From a virus, in the IMG/VR virus record IMGVR_UViG_3300046642_000909, positions 1 through 21,776 of that record: 21,776 bases of DNA. One strand, written 5' to 3'. Below are positions 12,752 through 20,499 of this stretch, piece after piece. The notes under the pieces were generated by a model. That model did no database searches and was not told the origin of the DNA. It saw only the letters and a program-made list of their open reading frames with translations. Position numbers and translations under genes: made by a program. Position 1 is the first letter of the stretch. Each line of letters opens with the position of its first letter.

Positions 12752-12792
12752 TGTGTCGATTACTGAGCCGACTTTATCCGGCGTTGAAAAGT

Positions 12793-13602
12793 TTATGGTA
12801 CCTCGATTTCAGCGGGGAGTGGGGTTGAAGGTTTTTCGACTATAGTTCCGCATTCAATTTGCGGGTCTGGTAAAAAACTGGAGCGTAGCAATGGCAAAAG
12901 CGAATGCGTTTTGTCCCGGTGGAAAATCACAGCCTCGGGCTTGATGAAGTCCAGCGTCAAAAAGTTCTTGGGAGAATCGGCATCACGGGCCTTCACAAAC
13001 ACAGGCGGCAGTTCCGGCAGGCCCCAGTAGTGTTGAATCAGTTTCGTGTCCGCAGACTTGGGGACTACCGCTTCAGCGCAACCAATGTCCCACGCGTCTT
13101 GACCGCTCCTCACGGACTGGAAGTTCTCGATTATGCCATAGCAGTCCGGGGGATAAATTGAACAACCCGTCAAATGAACCTTCGGAAGATCAGGCTGTTT
13201 GTCCTGAGTGATCAGAGGCCCCATGAACCGCTTCGGGCAATCGCCATAAACATTCTCCAGTTGCTCCAGCCAATCAGGAACAAGCGGCACGCAATCCGGC
13301 TCCATCCAAAAGAAAGGCCAGCGGTATTGATCCTGAATCTGGTAGGCCACTTGCAGGAACATCTTATTGGGAGGCCAGCCGCCTTCTGTTACGGGGACCA
13401 TCATCGCTTTAACGAAGTTGAACGTCGTCTTTGCCTCCCGCGCCATTTCTATTACTCTCTCGCTGGCAATCTCGTCGTCAGAGGCGAGTAGAATGGCTGC
13501 TGCCTTTGGCGTGTTGATCTCTGCCATCCACCGAATAATTTGCGCGGCGAGGTCAACGTCTTTTTTGCAGAAGGGAAGGACTACCAGGAGGGGTGTACTC
13601 AT
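12793..13602 (-). CDS. Glycosyltransferase-like protein
   Basis: The protein has 269 residues from ATG 13602, which overlaps the previous stop as ATGA; an earlier TTG at 13638 lies inside the upstream gene. It has the layout of a GT-A nucleotide-sugar transferase: LLVVLPFCKKDVDLA (5-19) as first strand and loop, AAILLASDDE (35-44), WPPNKMFLQVAYQI (76-89), FFWMEPDCVPLVPDWLEQL (97-115) with E101-P-D103 as a DXD-like metal motif, and a late histidine in AVIFHRDKTHSLL. Such enzymes transfer sugars to protein, lipid or DNA bases. Within this operon, between terminase and portal, a virion or DNA target is possible. The acceptor is unknown. Confidence 0.65.
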   Translation of the reverse strand: MSTPLLVVLPFCKKDVDLAAQIIRWMAEINTPKAAAILLASDDEIASERVIEMAREAKTTFNFVKAMMVPVTEGGWPPNKMFLQVAYQIQDQYRWPFFWMEPDCVPLVPDWLEQLENVYGDCPKRFMGPLITQDKQPDLPKVHLTGCSIYPPDCYGIIENFQSVRSGQDAWDIGCAEAVVPKSADTKLIQHYWGLPELPPVFVKARDADSPKNFLTLDFIKPEAVIFHRDKTHSLLPLLRSSFLPDPQIECGTIVEKPSTPLPAEIEVP

Positions 13603-14324
13603 ATTGCGGGGCTGTTCTGTTCTGTGACGATCCAGCAAGCGGGTTGCTCCTGCCGGATTTTGTCGATCATGGGTTGCGGGGTTTCGGATAAAATGTGCTT
13701 CAACGGTACGTGAACTTTAGTCGGCAGGTGGCACCAGCAGAGTTCGCAAGTGTGTAGCTTGTCTTCACCTTCGACGGAGAGTTTGAGATCGTTCTTTTGC
13801 TCTGCAAGCAATCGTAGAAACTCGGCTGCCGCTTCAACAGGTCTGAAGCCGGGGTTGTTAAATTGACAGGGAGTTCCGTTGTTGATCGTCGTGCAGACAT
13901 TGGCGCGGGCCTGGGAAATCTCGGGATAGACCGGAGTAAGCCCATCACCAAACCAACGGCGAATGATGCTCGCACCGTCAACCAACTGTCCAAGACGTTC
14001 GGCTGCACCCTGAACAGTTTCCCGGACGTGCTGGGCTGACACCTTGAAAAGTTTGACCGGCTGAAAGGTAAAAGTCTTTTTTTTTGACTGGACCCAGTTC
14101 GGGTCAAAGCCCAGCCGCTCGCACTGTGCGGCGTCGAGGTCTTCAGCGACTTCCTGGGCGGAAGCTCGGGGCAGACCATTGGCCTGCCTGACTCTCAGAA
14201 TCTCGGTGACTGCCTCATTGAACGGGGACATTGACCGGAATCTGGCGAGGTCTTTGCCGTCGTTTCCCTTTTGGATGTACACCCATCCACCTGGAGGAAG
14301 TGTGGCGGTTGTTTTAAGTGGCAT
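13599..14324 (-). CDS. Cys-rich phage protein between terminase and glycosyltransferase
   Basis: The protein has 241 residues. The N-terminal part (MPLKTTATLPPGGWVYIQKG, then FNEAVTEILRVRQANGLPRA) precedes a helical middle (QHVRETVQGAAERLGQLVDG). A Cys-rich C-terminal part has RANVCTTINNGTPC, LHTCELCWCHLPTKVHVPL and a final ACWIV; at least six cysteines with His neighbours suggest zinc binding. It resembles phage proteins of unknown function that carry a RANVC..C / C..C.C..KV pattern (recollection). The ATG at 14324 overlaps the terminase end by 11 bases; the stop overlaps the glycosyltransferase start. A run of nine A residues on the coding strand (14085-14077) encodes KKK and includes the heptamer A AAA AAG in frame. 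Confidence 0.7.
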   Translation of the reverse strand: MPLKTTATLPPGGWVYIQKGNDGKDLARFRSMSPFNEAVTEILRVRQANGLPRASAQEVAEDLDAAQCERLGFDPNWVQSKKKTFTFQPVKLFKVSAQHVRETVQGAAERLGQLVDGASIIRRWFGDGLTPVYPEISQARANVCTTINNGTPCQFNNPGFRPVEAAAEFLRLLAEQKNDLKLSVEGEDKLHTCELCWCHLPTKVHVPLKHILSETPQPMIDKIRQEQPACWIVTEQNSPAI

Positions 14325-16125
14325 AGTTCAGACGCTTAGAGCCATAGAGCTTTTCCAACTTTCTCCTGCGTTCGTCAAGCCATTTGTCGCTATCGTTCTC
14401 GATCATTATCACGCCAAGCTTCTGCAAAATGAACCCACGACGGCGCGCTCCCTCGATCGCAGTAACAAGCCAGTCGTAGAGATCGGGGCTCACTTTCATC
14501 CTCTCGCGGGCCTTTTTGTCGTGTTTACTCTCCACAAAATACTTGTTCCCCGCCGCTGTGCCGTACTCGCGCTGACATCCCTCCCTCATAACATCATCGG
14601 GCAATTCCCTCAACTGGTCGCTCTCGATCACGTAGCGGCTTGTCATCCAAAGCTCCGAAACAAAATCGTAGTAGTGCTCGTCGCAGCGCTTGTGCCGACG
14701 CTGCTTTGTTTGCTCGTCAACTATGAACAGATCATGCCGTACGGGACGGCGCGTTGGTTTCCCTCCGAATTCAATCGGGACGGGAACCGAACTCCCGAAC
14801 ACTCGGGCAAACGCTGAGCCAAGAGTGCCGCGTCCGGTTGAGTCATAAAATCCGTTCTCCACCAGAATGCCCTCCTGGTCCATGTCGCGCTTCACAAACT
14901 CTGCAATCTGGTCCTCTGGAATTTTGTCCCCTCGAATGTTGACTGGAATCAGTTTCGGCGGATTCACCTTGATGATCTGTCGCCCCTCAAGATCGTTGCC
15001 GACTTCAATGGAGCCTCCAATACAGCGGTCCCCGCCAGTGCCAGAGTAGGCAGCGTCCACAGCGTAATACTTTTTGCGCTCACCAGAGCCCCACACTGCT
15101 TTTTCAAGAGCGCGGTGCTGGACGCACAGGTCGCGCGTGATCACCCGTCGCTCCAGTAAGCCGGTCTTCATCACTCCGACTGCCTGAGAATAATACTGCT
15201 GGGAATCCTTGCTCCAGAACGCCTCGACCTCGTCAATCGACTTGCGATTGATCATGTATGGGTAACGAGGTGGTTGATCCTGCGGGAAGTCGTTGTTGGG
15301 AGAATCAGTGCCGACAAAGTTGATGCAGCGGCCTCCGGGATATTTCGTGTCCCAAGTAGTCGTCTTCGTCGGTTCAGCCAAACTTGTCCAACCGCTCTCG
15401 GGCTCGCAGATCATTCCGAGTGGGTCCATGGGGTCGATCGGATTTCCCATGAACACACCCTTGAAGTCCGGATTGTTTTTCAAGTTCGAGACGGAATCCA
15501 GAAAGGTGATGCCCATCAACTGGCACTCGTCAGCGAACAAGCGAACGCGCTTCTGTTTGATGCCGACGTATTTTCCCAGCCCGACGTAGCGTCCGCTCTG
15601 CAAGCAGGGAATGCAGATGATCCCCCGCGTGAGGACGCGCGCTCGATCGTCTTCCTCGATGTCGTCCGTGGCAATCGCATGAATGGATTCAAGGACAGTG
15701 CCGGGGAGATAATCGAATCGCTCCCGGCCACGGTTGTAGAGGTCCTTGATCTTCCCCCACACTCGAAGCTCCAGGCCGCGAACGTCGGTCGAGGAAACCA
15801 GCGTGCAAGTGTTCTCCGGGAAAACCCAATAGTCAGTCAGGGCGAATTTGGCCCCGGAGTACGTCTTGTTGGAACTGGCGGGACCCATCATGCCAGTGAT
15901 CGTGTTTTGAATCTGCTCCTGCAACGAAAGTTCAGCCCAGCGATGCCAATCGTCTTCGGGCCAAATCAGCGTCATTGCGCGCTTGTAGTGTTCGAAAAGT
16001 CCCAGCCCGATTTCGCCGCGTTCGCCCTGCCACTTCCCGCCCCGGCGAATCATGTAAAACTCTTTTTGGAGGTCGTCGGTTTCGGGGGTCCAGTCGAGAC
16101 CGTACTTTGCTATTTTGTTTGACAT
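14314..16125 (-). CDS. terL: Terminase large subunit
   Basis: The 603-residue protein starts at ATG 16125 (the frame stays open to 16452, but that part overlaps the divergent structural gene). The ATPase domain has a Walker-A-like GPASSNKT (81-88), Walker B VRLFADE (194-200, D199/E200) and a FMGNP coupling motif (225-229). The nuclease domain has YYAVDAAYSGTGGD (D357), LVENGFYDSTGRG (D428) and PDLYDWLVTAIEGA near the end, the three acidic positions of the RNase-H-like terminase nuclease. It cuts concatemers and pumps DNA into the head through the portal. The usual Gly before the P-loop Lys is Asn. No small subunit is recognised nearby. Confidence 0.9.
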   Translation of the reverse strand: MSNKIAKYGLDWTPETDDLQKEFYMIRRGGKWQGERGEIGLGLFEHYKRAMTLIWPEDDWHRWAELSLQEQIQNTITGMMGPASSNKTYSGAKFALTDYWVFPENTCTLVSSTDVRGLELRVWGKIKDLYNRGRERFDYLPGTVLESIHAIATDDIEEDDRARVLTRGIICIPCLQSGRYVGLGKYVGIKQKRVRLFADECQLMGITFLDSVSNLKNNPDFKGVFMGNPIDPMDPLGMICEPESGWTSLAEPTKTTTWDTKYPGGRCINFVGTDSPNNDFPQDQPPRYPYMINRKSIDEVEAFWSKDSQQYYSQAVGVMKTGLLERRVITRDLCVQHRALEKAVWGSGERKKYYAVDAAYSGTGGDRCIGGSIEVGNDLEGRQIIKVNPPKLIPVNIRGDKIPEDQIAEFVKRDMDQEGILVENGFYDSTGRGTLGSAFARVFGSSVPVPIEFGGKPTRRPVRHDLFIVDEQTKQRRHKRCDEHYYDFVSELWMTSRYVIESDQLRELPDDVMREGCQREYGTAAGNKYFVESKHDKKARERMKVSPDLYDWLVTAIEGARRRGFILQKLGVIMIENDSDKWLDERRRKLEKLYGSKRLNYAT

Positions 16126-16177
16126 CGGACTGCGGAAGAGGACTCTAATCTTGGCTTGACCCCGCAGCCAGAAAAAT
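16126..16177. promoter_or_regulatory. Divergent spacer between terminase and tail operons
   Basis: Only 52 bases separate the terL ATG (leftward) from the first tail gene ATG (rightward). An inverted repeat CTGCGG...CCGCAG (16130-16135 and 16162-16167) lies inside. TTGACC occurs on the plus strand at 16156, but no -10 box at 15-19 bases is acceptable. Neither start has a Shine-Dalgarno sequence. Promoters for late genes, if here, must be of a non-sigma70 type or lie within the coding sequences. Confidence 0.4.
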
Positions 16178-16954
16178 ATGAGTACGCCAAAATCTTGCTG
16201 TGCCCCCTGCCCCGATGTTATTACCGTCAACATTCCCGGAGTAGAAGGTCCCGATGGAACGGACGGGAAGGACGGAACGAACGGGCTCAACTCTTTTACG
16301 AACACCACTGCCGACTTCGTCGTTCCAGGTCTCGGCAGCGACGTGACTATCAATGTCGTCGACTCCACTTGGATGCTTCCAGGGCAAACCGTCTTCATCA
16401 CTGGCGCTGGTAACTTTACCGTAGTCTCCAAACCGACGACGACCAGCGCCACTCTGAACTATGACAACGTGGGAGCAAACACCGCGACCGGAAACACAAT
16501 TAGCACCGGCGCCGGGGTCTCGCCCTCGGGAAAAATCCTGACGGCGCTCCCGCTGACTTCGAATTATCAATCGGGTGGATCGCAGGCCATGACGATCACA
16601 CCCGCGCAAGTCCTCAACGGGACGATCACTCTGGCGGCTGCTGGGACATACCTTCTTCTGGCAACTGGACGATTCGATTTCAGCATTGCTACTTTCAACA
16701 GCGAGCAAATCCTGACGTTCAAACTTCGACGAACGAACAACACGCCTGGTGATGTCGCGAACGCACTCGCCCACTTCGATACCGGCCTGACAGTCCTGGT
16801 GAGCAAAACCATGGCAGTCATCCCGCTTCCCCCGGTGAGCTACACCGCGACGGCAGGAGACATCATTCAGCCGTTCGCCAGTCTCAACGGATTGCCCTAC
16901 TCGGGAAGCTTGATCGCTGTCGAGGTGGGCGTCATGGCTGTTCGGATTTTCTGA
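16178..16954 (+). CDS. Virion protein with short collagen-like stretch
   Basis: The 258-residue protein starts MSTPKSCCAPCPDVITVNIP and then has six Gly-X-Y triplets (21-38: GVE GPD GTD GKD GTN GLN), a short collagen-like trimerisation or stalk element. A beta-rich region follows (VTINVVDSTWMLPGQTVFIT, NFTVVSK), and the C-terminal half (GTITLAAAGTYLLLATGRFD, ILTFKLRRTNNT, ...GSLIAVEVGVMAVRIF) looks like a jelly-roll/TNF-like head domain as found in phage fibres and head decorations. It is probably a trimeric surface fibre or decoration. First gene of the rightward tail operon. The N-terminal CCAPC could bind metal or form disulfides. Confidence 0.75.
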   Translation: MSTPKSCCAPCPDVITVNIPGVEGPDGTDGKDGTNGLNSFTNTTADFVVPGLGSDVTINVVDSTWMLPGQTVFITGAGNFTVVSKPTTTSATLNYDNVGANTATGNTISTGAGVSPSGKILTALPLTSNYQSGGSQAMTITPAQVLNGTITLAAAGTYLLLATGRFDFSIATFNSEQILTFKLRRTNNTPGDVANALAHFDTGLTVLVSKTMAVIPLPPVSYTATAGDIIQPFASLNGLPYSGSLIAVEVGVMAVRIF

Positions 16955-16956
16955 GC

Positions 16957-18987
16957 ATGGCCAAAGAAAAGGAAACGCCGACTTGGATTGACGGATTCAC
17001 CCAACTTGACGCTGGGATGAATTCCGGAGTGGCCCCGCAGATTCTCCCGAGAAACCAAGCCGCGTTTGCAACCAACTGCACCTTCCGCGGGAACTTCGTC
17101 ACCGATCGACCTCCTGTAAGGCAAGTCACCTTGGACTTCGGTGGAAATGCTTCCACCCAGCAGAATTTTGAAGACAAACTTTTTCAAGGCGCAACGTATT
17201 TTAACCCGGACACAGGAACGCAGGCATTGGTTGCGGCGATCGGTGGTCGCTTGTTCGATTGCTCGATTGAGGGAAACGTAGCCACTGTCGTTGACGCGAC
17301 TGTTCCGGGTGATCCCAATCCTTCAACCGTAACACAGGCATGGCTCTGGCAAGCGGAGTCCTGGATCATCTGGAATGACGGGCAGAGCGTGCCGGTGTTT
17401 TACAATCGCGTGCAGACAGCCCGACGATCAAACTCTAACGGCTTCACGTACGGATTAACCACAAATGGAGGCTTCACTGCTCCCCCTGTAAATCAGTACG
17501 CCGTCGTCTTCTTCACTGGAGGCAACATGCCACCAATCGGCGGCACCGTTTTAATTGGCGGCGCTCAATATCAGTTCGGAGGATATGCCCTTTCCGTTGG
17601 AATGCCGAACCCCGCTGTGGGCGGAACCTTTCCCACGTTCAAAAATCTCACTGACATACCGGGAACGGTTTACGGCAATGGAGTCTCCGTAAAGAGCATC
17701 GGTGGAGGCGGCACCGAATTGCCAGTTGGACGCATGGGAGCGTACGGCATGGGTCGCAACTGGATTTCTTTGCCGGACGGGAAAAGCTTCCTCGGTGGAG
17801 ACATTGTCGGCAGTAGCACCGGCACTGCTCAATTCAATTTTCGTGATGCGGTGCTCAATGTCGCCTCCAACCCATTTTTGGCCGCTGGTCAAACCTTTAC
17901 CGTTCCGGGACAGAATCAAACGATCAACGCCATGTGCTTCGCCACGACGCTGGACGTGTCTCTTGGCCAAGGACCCCTTGAGGTTTACACCGCAAACACG
18001 GTCTTCAGTTGCATGTCTCCGGTGGATAATTTCACGTGGACAACGATCACGAATCCGATCCTCACAGAATCACTGATCGGCGCTGGTGGGCTCGGGCAGA
18101 ATTCCACGATCGCTGCGAGCGGAGACACTATCTCACGCTCCCTCGATGGAATTCGATCCCTGATTCTTGCGCGCCGCGATTTCGACACGTGGGGCAATGT
18201 GCCAATCAGTGAGGAAATGCTTCGCGTGTTGCCGGATGACGCCGCCGCGCTGCTGCAATACAGCAGCGCTTTGGTCTTCGATAACCGGATGCTCATGACG
18301 TGCATCCCCACCACCGGAGACAGAGGTGTCTATCACCAGGGTTTGATCGCACTCAACTTCAGTCCCGTGAGTAGTCTTCGCGGCAAGCAGCCCTCGATCT
18401 ATGATGGACTTTGGACCGGCCTCAACATTCTTCAACTCGTCAAAGGACTCTTCCTTGGGGTCGAGCGCGCGTTTGCATTCACCTTTAACCAGACGACCAA
18501 GAAAATTGAACTCTGGGAAATCCTCCCCACCAGCAAAACGAACCACTTCGACAATGACACGATTCCAATCACTTGGTCCTTCGAGTCTGCGTCACTGATG
18601 CGGCAGGTGAAGGGCAAGGGAGAATTCGAACTGTGCCGCCTGATCGACGGGGAGATTTACGTCTCCGACGTGATTGGTACCGTCAACTTTCAAGTGTTCT
18701 ACCGACCCGATTATGACGATTGCTGGCACAAGTGGCATGAGTTCAGTGTATGTGCCAAAAACACAGAGCCGGGAGCACCGTTGCAATACCGGCCCCGCCT
18801 CGGACTTGGAACCCCTGACATTACTCAATGCGACCCCACAACCAACAAGCCGTTTGCTATTGGAAGATTCTTTGAGGTTCGCGTGCAGGTTTCGGGGCAT
18901 TGCGTAATCAAGGGGATGTTGATTAAAGCGTCGAAAGAGGACGAGCAGGAGTTTGCTCCCCAAGTCTGCGACCCGATTTGCACATGA
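16957..18987 (+). CDS. Large virion/tail protein
   Basis: The 676-residue beta-rich protein begins two bases after the previous stop. The N-terminal IDGFTQLDAGMNSGVAPQIL, followed by ILPRNQAAFATNCTFRGNFV and TDRPPVRQV, resembles the opening of phage tail-stub/tail-tube proteins that describe a ring of beta blades. Repeated Gly/Asn/Thr-rich strands fill residues 60-500. Near 400-500 there is a more conserved-looking segment (SLDGIRSLILARRDFDTWGN, MLRVLPDDAAALLQYSSALV, FDNRMLMTCIPT), and the tail ends PQVCDPICT. No enzyme motif is seen. It is assigned to the virion by position and composition. ATGA overlap with the next gene. Confidence 0.7.
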   Translation: MAKEKETPTWIDGFTQLDAGMNSGVAPQILPRNQAAFATNCTFRGNFVTDRPPVRQVTLDFGGNASTQQNFEDKLFQGATYFNPDTGTQALVAAIGGRLFDCSIEGNVATVVDATVPGDPNPSTVTQAWLWQAESWIIWNDGQSVPVFYNRVQTARRSNSNGFTYGLTTNGGFTAPPVNQYAVVFFTGGNMPPIGGTVLIGGAQYQFGGYALSVGMPNPAVGGTFPTFKNLTDIPGTVYGNGVSVKSIGGGGTELPVGRMGAYGMGRNWISLPDGKSFLGGDIVGSSTGTAQFNFRDAVLNVASNPFLAAGQTFTVPGQNQTINAMCFATTLDVSLGQGPLEVYTANTVFSCMSPVDNFTWTTITNPILTESLIGAGGLGQNSTIAASGDTISRSLDGIRSLILARRDFDTWGNVPISEEMLRVLPDDAAALLQYSSALVFDNRMLMTCIPTTGDRGVYHQGLIALNFSPVSSLRGKQPSIYDGLWTGLNILQLVKGLFLGVERAFAFTFNQTTKKIELWEILPTSKTNHFDNDTIPITWSFESASLMRQVKGKGEFELCRLIDGEIYVSDVIGTVNFQVFYRPDYDDCWHKWHEFSVCAKNTEPGAPLQYRPRLGLGTPDITQCDPTTNKPFAIGRFFEVRVQVSGHCVIKGMLIKASKEDEQEFAPQVCDPICT

Positions 18988-20498
18988 GCAAATGCGATCC
19001 ATGCAAAGTGATTTCGGAATGCCTCCAGTTCCCGCTGGTGTTCTACAATCTGAACGTGGGAAAGCACTACACCAATCCCACTCTCGGATTTCAAATCACG
19101 TGCCCCAACGGAAGTATTGTCACTCAGTACGTTCAGGCTGGGACCGTAAATTTCACACTGCCGTTTCCTCCAGGATTCACCGGAGATTATCCCCCGCTGG
19201 TGCTTGGCTGTGCCGCTGGTGGAAACATTGTCCGGAACATTCCGTCAGGCGCGACCCAGGATCAGATCGACGTGATTGTCAATGAGATGATCATCACTTG
19301 CGCCCGAGCGATCGCAGAACAGCAGGCCAGTTGCACAGCACCCAACCCCGCGTCCAATGATGTCGTCTATTTCAATCACCCGTGCCCCAGCGGAACTTTG
19401 ACGCTGTCGGTGACTCCTCCTTCCTGGATCACTCTTGACTCAGCGAACAGCCGACTCGTTGGAGCGGCTGGCACGTTCACTTCAAGTTCAAAGTCGGCAG
19501 CAAACGAACTCGCCCAGGACGCGCTGAACGGCTACGGAAATCAGCAAATCGGTCTCGGCACTCTCTCTTGCTCGCTGCCGTGCCCCTCTCAGATTGGAAC
19601 GATCGCCTCAGTTCAATCGGGAACGGAATATAGCTACACTCCGACCCACACGGCGGCTGTGCAGAGATTGGTGGAGGCGGACATCATTACTCCCAAATTG
19701 AACTTCATCAATACGGCTCTCGGCACTGTGATTGCGTCACCCGTGTTCAAAGGCGGGAGATTGGGCTGCTTCGCCGCGTCACAAAACCATTTTTTCCTGA
19801 ACGACGCGAACACCGCCAACAACATCGGGGTGTACGACCAAAATGGCGGATTCGTGGCAACCGTGGCGTACCCAGATGCTCCCAGCGACCCGGTTTACAG
19901 TGCAGCGCAAGATCGAGTTTACGTCACAACTCTTCCAGGCTTCACCCATGTCCGCGGAGTCAACCCCACTACCAATGCCATTGTCAGCGACGACAACCTT
20001 GGGGCCAACTACGCAGCGGGGCCACAACTGTTCAACCTGAATGAACGACTGGTGTTCAAAGGATTTCTTTTTTTCGACGCCATGTTTTTCTTCGACATCC
20101 CCAGCATGGCCCTTGCCGGAAATGTTCCCATTCCCGGAGGATTCGCCGGTGGAGCGTGTTACGCCCCCAACGCGGGCAAATACCTCGTCGGCGCTTTCAA
20201 CTCCGGAACATTCAACGCGGAGGTGTGGCAAATCAACTCGACGACGTTTGCCGTTGAGCATGTCTACACCCCCACGGACATAGGCGACGGCGTCTTCACC
20301 CTGGAGTACAATCCGGTGACGGGAAAGGTTGTGGGCAAGCAGGCGTTTTCAGGCCCGCTGCTGATCATTGACCCTTTGGCTCTGACGATCGTTTGTGAGA
20401 TTCCGCAGGTGAGCGACATCAACGCAGTCATTGACGAATCGACCGGAAAGATTTATACGGGAGATGACGGGGCTCAGCAAACCCTGATTTACCAATAG
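18984..20498 (+). CDS. Virion protein with C-terminal beta-propeller-like repeats
   Basis: The 504-residue protein starts at ATG 18984, which overlaps the previous stop (ATGA). The N-terminus is MSKCDPCKVISECLQFPLVF, Cys-rich. A small segment near 160-185 (GTFTSSSKSAANELAQDALN) resembles a short repeat domain found in bacterial and phage surface proteins (DUF5977-like, weak). From about residue 230 to the end there are blade-like repeats of about 40 residues (NIGVYDQNGGFVATVAYPDA, DRVYVTTLPGF, FFFDIPSMALAGNVPIP, EVWQINSTTFAVEHVYTP, LLIIDPLALTIVCEIPQV), similar to NHL/YncE propellers. This probably contacts a ligand or receptor. Host range role is inferred, not shown. Confidence 0.65.
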   Translation: MSKCDPCKVISECLQFPLVFYNLNVGKHYTNPTLGFQITCPNGSIVTQYVQAGTVNFTLPFPPGFTGDYPPLVLGCAAGGNIVRNIPSGATQDQIDVIVNEMIITCARAIAEQQASCTAPNPASNDVVYFNHPCPSGTLTLSVTPPSWITLDSANSRLVGAAGTFTSSSKSAANELAQDALNGYGNQQIGLGTLSCSLPCPSQIGTIASVQSGTEYSYTPTHTAAVQRLVEADIITPKLNFINTALGTVIASPVFKGGRLGCFAASQNHFFLNDANTANNIGVYDQNGGFVATVAYPDAPSDPVYSAAQDRVYVTTLPGFTHVRGVNPTTNAIVSDDNLGANYAAGPQLFNLNERLVFKGFLFFDAMFFFDIPSMALAGNVPIPGGFAGGACYAPNAGKYLVGAFNSGTFNAEVWQINSTTFAVEHVYTPTDIGDGVFTLEYNPVTGKVVGKQAFSGPLLIIDPLALTIVCEIPQVSDINAVIDESTGKIYTGDDGAQQTLIYQ

Positions 20499-20499
20499 C

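Noticed and set aside
10634-12766. Two long rightward open frames (about 346 and 359 codons) antisense to the portal gene
   Set aside because: The leftward frame gives one continuous, protein-like 744-residue product in operon with terL; the antisense frames are low-complexity Leu/Val/His/Arg-rich shadows without recognisable motifs.
12752-12792. Possible small hairpin GCCG-N8-CGGC between the glycosyltransferase-like and portal genes
   Set aside because: Only four base pairs and no T-run, so neither terminator nor convincing regulatory structure.
15274-16122. 282-codon rightward open frame antisense to the terminase
   Set aside because: It lies opposite a terminase with complete ATPase and nuclease motifs, and its translation shows no family features.
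16126-16452. 109-codon N-terminal extension of the terminase frame
   Set aside because: It overlaps the divergent virion gene with its good collagen-like and beta-rich sequence, and the extension reads as low-quality protein. ATG 16125 gives a normal terminase N-terminus.
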